Assembly: GCA_902462325.1 (NCBI GenBank)
Contig: CABQBF010000172.1
Coordinates: 1-5,078, forward strand
Length of the DNA: 5,078 bases
Source of the DNA: an uncultured Peptococcaceae bacterium
GTDB lineage: Bacteria; Bacillota; Peptococcia; Peptococcales; Peptococcaceae
Direction: 5' to 3'
Positions 1 to 5,078 of the stretch are shown here, piece by piece. A model generated the notes under the pieces. The model searched no databases. It was not told the DNA's origin and saw only the letters and a program-made list of their open reading frames with translations. Position 1 is the first letter of the stretch. Every line of letters begins with the position of its first letter. The position numbers were made by a program, and so were the translations under genes.

Positions 1-75
1 AACTATTAACCAATGTAGATGAGATGGAAAGGGTTTATCCCAGGTGTCTCAGATCATCTATAGATTTATAGAAAG

Positions 76-118
76 AATAAGTGCATAACCATCTGTTTCT
101 ATTGGTTATACACTTATT
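76..118. promoter_or_regulatory. Long imperfect inverted repeat upstream of the thioesterase gene
   Basis: Two 16-base arms, AATAAGTGCATAACCA (76-91) and TGGTTATACACTTATT (103-118), are reverse complements with one mismatch, separated by an 11-base T-rich spacer. In RNA from the + strand the odd pair is C/A. In RNA from the - strand it is a permitted G-U pair, so the hairpin is slightly better on that strand. The repeat is A/T-rich and its right arm runs into TTATTATAC, which could act as the U-rich tail of a terminator for an upstream gene or as part of a -10 region (TATTAT, 115-120). No convincing -35 box lies 16-18 bases upstream of that. It could be a terminator, a repressor operator or an RNA hairpin in the leader. 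The sequence establishes the symmetry but not the role. Confidence 0.55.
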
Positions 119-122
119 ATAC

Positions 123-159
123 GAGGAAAACGGTTATGAAGTAAAGTGAGGGAATTTTT
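123..159 (+). promoter_or_regulatory. Thioesterase leader: two ribosome binding sites and an in-frame ATG-AAG-TAA mini-ORF
   Basis: A GAGG motif at 123-126 sits nine bases before an ATG at 136. That ATG opens a two-residue reading frame (Met-Lys) that stops at TAA 142-144. The mini-ORF is in the same frame as the thioesterase gene, whose ATG is at 160. A second Shine-Dalgarno-like stretch, GAGGG (148-152), lies seven bases before ATG 160 and supports that start over the next in-frame ATG at 166. The TAA blocks any longer protein from ATG 136. The mini-ORF may be fortuitous, a translated minimal leader, or the remains of an earlier start codon. Confidence 0.4.
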
Positions 160-642
160 ATGCCAATGTTTCGAGAAGTAGAAAATAGAGGTATTCCATG
201 TCATCTGTTTGGATATATTTTAGATGCTGAAGAAAGCAGTGGATTTTTTGAAAATCAGGATATTTATTTTTCTGCTCTGGGTGATGGGGTAGCAGAATTA
301 GAAATTCCAGTAGCGCCTATGCATTATAACAGCATGGAAATTGTACATGGCGGAGTATTTGCTGGTTTGTTGGATTCGGCCATGGGCATGGCGTTACTCA
401 CCAAAAATAAAGCTGGCGTTACAACATCTATGAGCATTCATTATTTAAAAAGCGCTAAAAAGGGCGATGTGCTGCGGGCAAAGGCCACTGTTGTCCGCAA
501 TGGCCGGACGATGGTCTATTGTGAAGCCAAGATTTTTAATCAACGAGAGGAACTGCTGGCCACAGGACAAGGAGCTTTTTTAGTTCAGATTGACGATTTT
601 GTACAGGTCTATGCCGCCAAGCTGCGCGCACAGGATGTCTAA
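160..642 (+). CDS. PaaI-family hotdog-fold thioesterase
   Basis: This 160-residue protein is probably a cytosolic acyl-CoA thioesterase that hydrolyses an acyl- or aryl-CoA to the free acid and CoA. The substrate cannot be told from sequence. The family signature is clear: N57, then V62-H63-G64-G65 and, after a short hydrophobic stretch, L71-D72 followed by S-A-M-G. The HGG motif begins the long central hotdog helix, and the Asp (D72) is in the position of the catalytic acid in PaaI-like enzymes. The following strands V87-TTSMSIHYLK and D103-VLRAKATVVRNGRT, then LLATGQGAFLV near residues 132-142, match the usual hotdog strand order. The length is typical for a single-domain enzyme, slightly long at the N-terminus, where residues 1-45 are not family-diagnostic. 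No signal peptide or membrane segment is visible. The ATG at 160 is chosen because an in-frame TAA lies just upstream and GAGGG is correctly spaced. The helicase gene follows after 21 bases, so the two are probably co-transcribed. Confidence 0.9.
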   Translation: MPMFREVENRGIPCHLFGYILDAEESSGFFENQDIYFSALGDGVAELEIPVAPMHYNSMEIVHGGVFAGLLDSAMGMALLTKNKAGVTTSMSIHYLKSAKKGDVLRAKATVVRNGRTMVYCEAKIFNQREELLATGQGAFLVQIDDFVQVYAAKLRAQDV

Positions 643-650
643 GAACAATA

Positions 651-657
651 AAGGAGG
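651..657 (+). promoter_or_regulatory. Ribosome binding site of the helicase gene
   Basis: AAGGAGG lies six bases before ATG 664 and is close to a perfect anti-Shine-Dalgarno match. It fixes the helicase start. It lies entirely in the 21-base gap after the thioesterase stop codon, with no promoter-like sequence between, which supports co-transcription with the thioesterase gene. Confidence 0.8.
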
Positions 658-663
658 CAAAGC

Positions 664-3600
664 ATGTCTTATACCATACCAATTGATGTATTGAAGCAAA
701 ATAGTACGAAAGCCGCTTATGAGCGGGGCATGCGGGTTTATCGACAAGGATTGGTAGAAAATGTAGAGGCAGAACTTCAAAAAGATACAATTGTCATTTC
801 CGCTGATATTTTGTCCTCCAAGCAGGTTGAATATTATCGGACCGAGTTGGTTTATTCTTTTAAAACAAAAAAGCTGGTGGAAACTTATTGCGACTGTCCC
901 GCTTTCTTTGAGTATGGTGGTCTATGCAAGCATTGTCTTGCTTTAGCTTTAAAGTATAATCGGCTGGTCAATGAGAGGGTATTTTCATTTTTGCCCAGCT
1001 CTAATGGTCAGCAGCAGACATCGCAGGCTTTACAATTGGCAATGCGGCAAAAAGCAAAGAAAGCGGCGATTCGTTATCAAAATGAAGCCAAACAAATTTT
1101 ATCTGAGCCAGTGCAATTAATTCCTATATTGGAACGCAGCAAACAAAATGGCCAGTGGTCGGTGCAGTTTAAAATCGGCACATCTGCTCATTATTATGTA
1201 CTAAAAAATTTAAGCCAATTTGTATCGGATTTGGAGCGGGAAGAGGCAGTATCCTACGGCAAAAAGCTGAGTTTTGTACATACGCGGGAAGCTTTTGCCA
1301 GCCATACACAACCCTTGCTGGACTTGATTGCAGAGCATATTTTGATGGAACGCAATTTTCGTCAAAAACTATATGGTTATTATTATGGTAGCAGTCAAAC
1401 AAAACGGGATTTGCTGCTGACTACGGCAAATTTATTTCGGTTGCTGCGTGCTATGCCGAATGGCGAGATTTTAGTAAATTCTCAGGCGACGTATGTTATT
1501 ACAGAGGCGTCGGCACCGGTGTTACCGATTATCTTAGAAGCTAAGAAGGGCGGCTATCAGTTGACATTGCCGCCTTTACAGCTTTTGCAGGACGGTAAGC
1601 AATATTGTCTGGTACAGGATGGTAGTTTCACCTTCTGTGGCGCCGAATTTGCGGAAGCCGTGCAGGTATTGGTGGATCTGAGTTCAGTGGACCGACAGCA
1701 ATCTCATTTTGTGGCTGAAGCCGATTTAAATGCCTTTTGCGCCACGATTTTGCCAGCACTGATAAAATGCAGCAATGTGGAGTTGGACGGTTTAGAGGCA
1801 TACCGGCCTGAGCCTTGTCAGTTGCGTGTTTATTTGGACGATGATGGCTTCCAGATTCTTTGTCGGGCAGAAGCCTGGTATGGCCAGCAGAAATTTTTTT
1901 TGAACGAGCAGGAGCCAAAAGAGAACTTGCGGGATTTTGAGGCGGAATATGGGTTGCGCTCTGTGCTGGAGCAATATTTCCCTGCCTGGAATTCTTACGG
2001 TGAGCTATATTTCTCAAATGAGGATGATGCCTGCTTATATCGGCTTTTAACAGAGGGACTGGCCCACATTGGACAGATGGCTGAGCTGTATCTGTCAGAC
2101 CGCATGAAACGTATTCAGGTGCAGCCTCAGCCTAATCTGCAAATTGGCGTGCGGATAAACGGCGGTCTACTGGATATGGATATTGATGCCGAGCGACTGC
2201 CTAAGCAAGAGCTGCAGGGCCTTTTAAATAGTTATCGGCAACGGCGCAAATACTACCGTATGAAAAATGGCGATTTTTTGCAATTAGAAGAAGGCTCTCT
2301 GACAACACTGGCTGAATTAGCCGATGGGTTAGAGGTGCCAGAGCGCAATTTAGAGCAGGGACATTTACAGGTGCCTGTCTATCAGGCTTATTATGTAGAC
2401 CAGGTTTTGCGGGAGGGCGGAGAACGGTTGACTGTACAGCGCGATTTAAATTTCCGCAGCATGATTCGTACCTTAAAATATTATGAGGATAGTGATGATG
2501 AAGTTCCCGCAGGTTTGACTACCACTCTGCGTCAATATCAGCAGACTGGCTATCAATGGTTGATGACCTTGACGCGCATGGGGTTAGGTGGTATTTTGGC
2601 TGACGATATGGGCTTAGGAAAAACAGTACAGGTGATTACTATGCTTTTAGCCCATCAGGAGAAGCTGTTGCAGAAACCGGCTCTGATTATTACGCCAGCT
2701 TCCTTGGTGTATAACTGGGAGAATGAAATTCATCGCTTCGCGCCAACTTTAACAGTGTGCAGTATCACCGGCGCAGCGGCAGAGCGGCATCAGCTTTTGC
2801 AGCAAACGACAGCGCAGATTTGGCTGACGTCTTATGATTTATTAAAGCGGGATGTAGATTATTATACGCAGTCCTTTTCTTTTTGTATTATCGACGAGGC
2901 GCAGAATATCAAAAATCATTCTACCAAAGCTGCCAAAGCCGTAAAAGCGATACAGTCCGATAATCGTTTTGCCTTGACGGGCACGCCGATTGAGAATCGT
3001 TTGTCGGAGTTATGGAGCATTTTTGATTTCCTTCTGCCTGGGATTTTGGGCCGTTATGAAGTCTTTCGACAACGTTATGAAATTGCGATTGTACAGGGGC
3101 AGGATGAAGTTGCCTTGAAACGGCTGCAAAAAATGATACAGCCTTTTCTTTTGCGTCGCTTAAAACAGGATGTATTGAAAGATTTGCCGGAAAAAATAGA
3201 AACCATTGTGTATTCTAAAATGGAAACAGCGCAACGGGAACTTTACATTGCCAATTTGCAGCGGGTGCTAGATGGCCTGCAGAAAAAATCGGATGCTGAA
3301 GTACAGAGCGAAAAGCTGCAAATTTTGGCAGAATTGACCCGGTTGCGGCAGCTGTGCTGTGATCCGTCGTTGTTGTATGAAAACTATAACGGCGGCTCCG
3401 CTAAGCTGGATACTTGTATGGAATTGATTGACAACGCCCTGCAAAGTGGCAGCAAGGTGCTGGTGTTTTCTCAGTTTACCACCATGCTGGACCGCATCCG
3501 TCAGCGCTTGGAAACACAGCATATCGCCAGCTTTACTTTAATTGGTGCTACCAGCAAAGAAAAGCGAGCAGAGTTGGTGCAGCGTTTTAACAAAAATGAT

Positions 3601-3912
3601 GAAGCCTCTGTCTTTTTAATTTCGCTGAAGGCTGGCGGCACAGGCTTAAACCTGACAGCAGCCAGCGTTGTTATTCACGTAGACCCTTGGTGGAACGCTG
3701 CAGCCCAGGAGCAGGCTACCGATAGAGCGCACCGCATTGGACAGAAACAGGCAGTTAGTGTATTTCAATTGATAACGAAAGACACGATTGAAGAAAAAAT
3801 TCAGGCCCTACAGGCACAAAAGCTAGCCTTAAGTCATTCCGTGATTGCTGCGCAGGGAATGTCGATAGCCAGTCTCAACAAAGACGAAATTCTGGAAATT
3901 TTACAGAGCTGA
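664..3912 (+). CDS. SNF2-family DEAD/H-type helicase with N-terminal SWIM zinc finger
   Basis: This complete 1082-residue protein is a SNF2-superfamily ATPase that probably translocates on double-stranded DNA or remodels protein-DNA complexes in the cytosol. The N-terminus carries a SWIM zinc finger of the form CxCx(n)CxH, with C76, C78, C88 and H90. The region from about 200 to 600 corresponds in position to the bacterial SNF2-associated region and has no motif I can read for catalysis. The ATPase core follows: LRQYQQTGYQWL (622-633), Walker A with DDMGLGKT (K653), motif Ia LIITPASLVYNW (674-685), Walker B DEAQ (744-747), motif III LTGTP (771-775), motif IV KVLVFSQF (931-938), motif V with KAGGTGLNLT (989-998) and motif VI DRAHRIGQ (1020-1027, with R1021 and R1024 as expected arginine residues). 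All motifs are intact, so it should be an active ATPase. Bacillus subtilis has related SNF2 and SWIM proteins (YwqA and YwqB) as separate neighbouring genes; here both parts are in one chain. The cellular role is not well defined; DNA repair/recombination or transcription-complex recycling are inferences only. Confidence 0.95.
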   Translation: MSYTIPIDVLKQNSTKAAYERGMRVYRQGLVENVEAELQKDTIVISADILSSKQVEYYRTELVYSFKTKKLVETYCDCPAFFEYGGLCKHCLALALKYNRLVNERVFSFLPSSNGQQQTSQALQLAMRQKAKKAAIRYQNEAKQILSEPVQLIPILERSKQNGQWSVQFKIGTSAHYYVLKNLSQFVSDLEREEAVSYGKKLSFVHTREAFASHTQPLLDLIAEHILMERNFRQKLYGYYYGSSQTKRDLLLTTANLFRLLRAMPNGEILVNSQATYVITEASAPVLPIILEAKKGGYQLTLPPLQLLQDGKQYCLVQDGSFTFCGAEFAEAVQVLVDLSSVDRQQSHFVAEADLNAFCATILPALIKCSNVELDGLEAYRPEPCQLRVYLDDDGFQILCRAEAWYGQQKFFLNEQEPKENLRDFEAEYGLRSVLEQYFPAWNSYGELYFSNEDDACLYRLLTEGLAHIGQMAELYLSDRMKRIQVQPQPNLQIGVRINGGLLDMDIDAERLPKQELQGLLNSYRQRRKYYRMKNGDFLQLEEGSLTTLAELADGLEVPERNLEQGHLQVPVYQAYYVDQVLREGGERLTVQRDLNFRSMIRTLKYYEDSDDEVPAGLTTTLRQYQQTGYQWLMTLTRMGLGGILADDMGLGKTVQVITMLLAHQEKLLQKPALIITPASLVYNWENEIHRFAPTLTVCSITGAAAERHQLLQQTTAQIWLTSYDLLKRDVDYYTQSFSFCIIDEAQNIKNHSTKAAKAVKAIQSDNRFALTGTPIENRLSELWSIFDFLLPGILGRYEVFRQRYEIAIVQGQDEVALKRLQKMIQPFLLRRLKQDVLKDLPEKIETIVYSKMETAQRELYIANLQRVLDGLQKKSDAEVQSEKLQILAELTRLRQLCCDPSLLYENYNGGSAKLDTCMELIDNALQSGSKVLVFSQFTTMLDRIRQRLETQHIASFTLIGATSKEKRAELVQRFNKNDEASVFLISLKAGGTGLNLTAASVVIHVDPWWNAAAQEQATDRAHRIGQKQAVSVFQLITKDTIEEKIQALQAQKLALSHSVIAAQGMSIASLNKDEILEILQS

Positions 3913-3976
3913 GCAGTCTACAGTTAATAACGCCTCAAATTTGATGACGAAATCTGGAGTTTATTATGTTTTATGC

Positions 3977-4012
3977 ACAAACAGCCTTGCGGAACCTCTC
4001 AAGGCTGTTTGT
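3977..4012 (+). terminator. Probable intrinsic terminator hairpin after the helicase gene
   Basis: A perfect 13-bp inverted repeat, ACAAACAGCCTTG (3977-3989) and CAAGGCTGTTTGT (4000-4012), encloses a 10-base loop. The GC-rich core AGCCTTG/CAAGGCT lies nearest the loop, and the outer part is A-rich on the left and T-rich on the right, as in many Bacillota terminators. The T-rich tail is broken by CCGC at 4013-4016, and a long T run follows only at 4022-4027, so termination efficiency is uncertain. It begins 65 bases after the helicase stop codon and lies before the promoter of the ACT gene, which fits a transcription-unit boundary. The symmetry would also allow function on the - strand, but no - strand gene lies nearby. 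Confidence 0.75.
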
Positions 4013-4042
4013 CCGCTATGTCTTTTTTACTTTTTGAAACAT

Positions 4043-4050
4043 TGTATACA
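4043..4050. promoter_or_regulatory. Perfect 8-bp palindrome TGTATACA, possible operator
   Basis: TGTATACA is its own reverse complement and lies 15 bases upstream of the -35-like element of the main ACT-gene promoter. Just before it is TTGAAA (4034-4039), which with TATCTA (4056-4061) at a 16-base spacing could form a weaker second promoter spanning the palindrome. TGTATAC-type palindromes resemble half-site arrangements bound by some GntR-type repressors. An 8-bp palindrome in A/T-rich DNA can easily occur by chance, so this is only a candidate. Confidence 0.2.
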
Positions 4051-4064
4051 GTTTATATCTATGA

Positions 4065-4093
4065 TTGCTTTTTGTTGGTAGCTATATTATAAT
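4065..4093 (+). promoter_or_regulatory. Sigma-A-type promoter of the ACT-UPF0210 unit
   Basis: TTGCTT (4065-4070) and a consensus TATAAT (4088-4093) are separated by exactly 17 bases. The -10 box is perfect and the -35 box keeps the key TTG. Transcription would begin near 4100, giving a short leader of about 25 bases before ATG 4125 that is long enough to hold only the ribosome binding site. That leaves no room for a riboswitch in this transcript. The promoter lies downstream of the terminator hairpin, so the ACT and UPF0210 genes form their own unit. Confidence 0.6.
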
Positions 4094-4124
4094 AAAAGCA
4101 CTATGATTTGGAGGTCTATAGACG

Positions 4125-4409
4125 ATGGAAACAAATACAAACCGTGTTGTGGTAACAGTTGTGGGAAAAGATAAAAAAGGGATTATTGCTGCGGTATCGG
4201 GCGCTTTGGCTGAGTGGGAGGTCAATATTCTGGATATCAGCCAGACCATTTTGCAGGAATTTTTCACCATGATTATGATTGTAGATTTGGCGGAGGCAAC
4301 GGTCAGCTTCAGCCAATTGCGGGAGCAGTTGGGCGTGTTGGGGCAGAAGTATGGAGTGGTAATTTCCTGCCAGCATGAAGAAATTTTTCAGTACATGCAC
4401 CGGATTTAA
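4125..4409 (+). CDS. Stand-alone ACT-domain protein, UPF0237 family
   Basis: This 94-residue protein is essentially one ACT domain, a beta-alpha-beta-beta-alpha-beta fold that usually binds small ligands such as amino acids at a dimer interface. Strand 1 is VVVTVVGKD (8-16). The loop and helix KKGIIAAVSGALAEWEVNI (17-35) contain the typical ligand-site pattern D/K-x-x-G-I, with G19 and I20. Strand 2 is ILDISQTIL (35-43), strand 3 is FFTMIMIVDL (46-55), a second helix spans SFSQLREQLGVLGQKYG (61-77), and the last strand is VVISCQHE (78-85). No catalytic domain is present. The start at 4125 is supported by GGAGG at 4110-4114, ten bases upstream. The UPF0210 gene follows after 12 bases, an arrangement known from other Bacillota including streptococci. 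A regulatory or sensor role for the partner protein is inferred, and the ligand is unknown. It is also distantly similar to ACT proteins of the glycine-cleavage regulator type. Confidence 0.9.
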   Translation: METNTNRVVVTVVGKDKKGIIAAVSGALAEWEVNILDISQTILQEFFTMIMIVDLAEATVSFSQLREQLGVLGQKYGVVISCQHEEIFQYMHRI

Positions 4410-4421
4410 GGAGGAGCTATC

Positions 4422-5078
4422 ATGCCAATTTCAATTTCCAATGAAGAAATTTTAGAAACCATTAATATGATTGAATCGGAAAATCTGGACATCCGCACGA
4501 TCACCATGGGCATTTCTCTGCGGGATTGCGCCCACAGTGACATTGATGTGGTCTGTGATCGGATTTATAAAAAAATTACTACCTATGCGAAGGATTTGGT
4601 AAAGGTAGGGGAAGAAGTAGCCGAGGATTACGGCATTCCTATCATTAACAAACGCATTTCTGTCACCCCTATTGCCATTGTGGCAGATGCCTGTGAAGCC
4701 CCTGATTATGTGAAGATTGCTAAAACCTTAGATGCGGCGGCCCGGGAAGTGGGCGTTAATTTTATCGGCGGTTTTTCGGCTTTGGTGCAAAAAGGGATGA
4801 CCAAAGGAGACGAAAAATTAATTCGTTCCATTCCACAGGCGCTGGCTGAAACCGAATTTGTCTGTGCTTCGGTCAATATCGGTTCTAGCCGTGCCGGTAT
4901 TAATATGGATGCGGTGCGGTTGATGGGGGAAGTGGTAAAGGAAAGCGCTGATTTGACAGCCGACACCGACGGCTTGGGCAGTGCCAAACTGGTGGTATTT
5001 TGCAATGCGGTGGAAGACAATCCTTTTATGGCCGGTGCTTTTCACGGTGTAGGCGAAGCGGAAAAGGTTATCAACGTG
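4422..5078 (+). CDS. UPF0210 / DUF711 (PFL family) protein, 3' end outside the window
   Basis: The frame is open from ATG 4422 to the window edge and gives 219 codons, about half of the roughly 450 residues usual for this family. It is absent from short ORF listings only because it has no stop here. Recognisable stretches are IRTITMGISLRDC (24-36), the conserved segment GIPIINKRISVTPIAIV (71-87), NFIGGFSALVQKGMT (113-127) ahead of a helix, FVCASVNIGSSRAGINMDAV (146-165), and NPFMAGAFHGVGE (200-212). The family is described as having a pyruvate-formate-lyase-like barrel, hence the name 'PFL family', but the glycyl-radical segment would be C-terminal and is not in view, and I do not infer radical chemistry. 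AAGGAGG (4408-4414) overlaps the stop of the ACT gene and sits seven bases before the ATG, so translation of the two is likely coupled or at least co-transcribed. The biochemical function is unknown. Confidence 0.9.
   Translation, partial: MPISISNEEILETINMIESENLDIRTITMGISLRDCAHSDIDVVCDRIYKKITTYAKDLVKVGEEVAEDYGIPIINKRISVTPIAIVADACEAPDYVKIAKTLDAAAREVGVNFIGGFSALVQKGMTKGDEKLIRSIPQALAETEFVCASVNIGSSRAGINMDAVRLMGEVVKESADLTADTDGLGSAKLVVFCNAVEDNPFMAGAFHGVGEAEKVINV

Noticed and set aside
16..60. Possible folded RNA: TAGATGA (16-22) pairs with TCATCTA (54-60) around GGGTTTATCCC (31-41).
   Set aside because: The outer pairing is seven bases and the inner only three, with large unpaired stretches between and no T-run directly after. 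I could match it to no known riboswitch or small RNA.
3..71. An open frame from the left edge ending in TAG at 69-71 (22 codons), which could be the tail of an upstream gene.
   Set aside because: Twenty-two stop-free codons occur often by chance, no family motif is recognisable in the peptide, and the other two forward frames also stop quickly. It cannot be told from non-coding DNA without sequence to the left.
1628..2017. Reading frame of 129 codons on the - strand inside the helicase gene.
   Set aside because: It lies wholly within a gene with intact conserved motifs, has no plausible domain, and is explained as an antisense shadow of that gene. The other - strand frames inside the genes were dismissed likewise.
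664..3912. The helicase as part of an anti-phage defence island.
   Set aside because: SNF2 ATPases occur in some defence systems, but here there is no nuclease, methylase, protease or other defence partner, and the neighbours look like housekeeping genes.
3966..4037. Small + strand ORF of 23 codons (ATG 3966, stop TGA 4035-4037) with GGAG six bases before its ATG.
   Set aside because: It runs straight through the terminator-like hairpin, its peptide is rich in Phe from the T-runs, and it matches no family I know. The correct spacing of GGAG is probably coincidence.

Overview
The window looks like ordinary chromosomal DNA from a low-to-moderate GC Gram-positive-type bacterium (phylum Bacillota; Clostridia or Negativicutes are my best guesses, and I cannot place it further). 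The grounds are strong AGGAGG-type ribosome binding sites, short intergenic gaps, a hairpin terminator, and an ACT-domain/UPF0210 gene pair that is widespread in this phylum. All genes I can support are on the + strand. I see no mobile element, CRISPR array, tRNA or rRNA.

Layout: (1) Positions 1-159 are non-coding. They hold a striking 16-bp inverted repeat (76-118) and, immediately before the first gene, a three-codon mini-ORF that is in frame with that gene and has its own ribosome binding site. (2) Positions 160-642 encode a PaaI-type hotdog-fold thioesterase. (3) Twenty-one bases later, 664-3912 encodes a large SNF2-family helicase-like ATPase with an N-terminal SWIM zinc finger. The two genes are probably one transcription unit. 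(4) Positions 3913-4124 are an intergenic region with a perfect 13-bp terminator-like hairpin, an 8-bp palindrome and a good sigma-A-type promoter, so a new transcription unit starts here. (5) Positions 4125-4409 encode a small stand-alone ACT-domain protein (UPF0237 family). After 12 bases, 4422 begins a UPF0210 (DUF711, 'PFL family') gene that runs off the right edge.

How the genes work together: the thioesterase and helicase have no obvious biochemical link, and their pairing may be simple co-transcription. The ACT and UPF0210 genes are a recurrent pair. The likely reading is that the ACT protein is a small-ligand (perhaps amino acid) sensor or regulatory partner of the UPF0210 protein, whose reaction is unknown to me. 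That uncharacterised pair is the most biologically open item here. I found no convincing evidence of a wholly new system.
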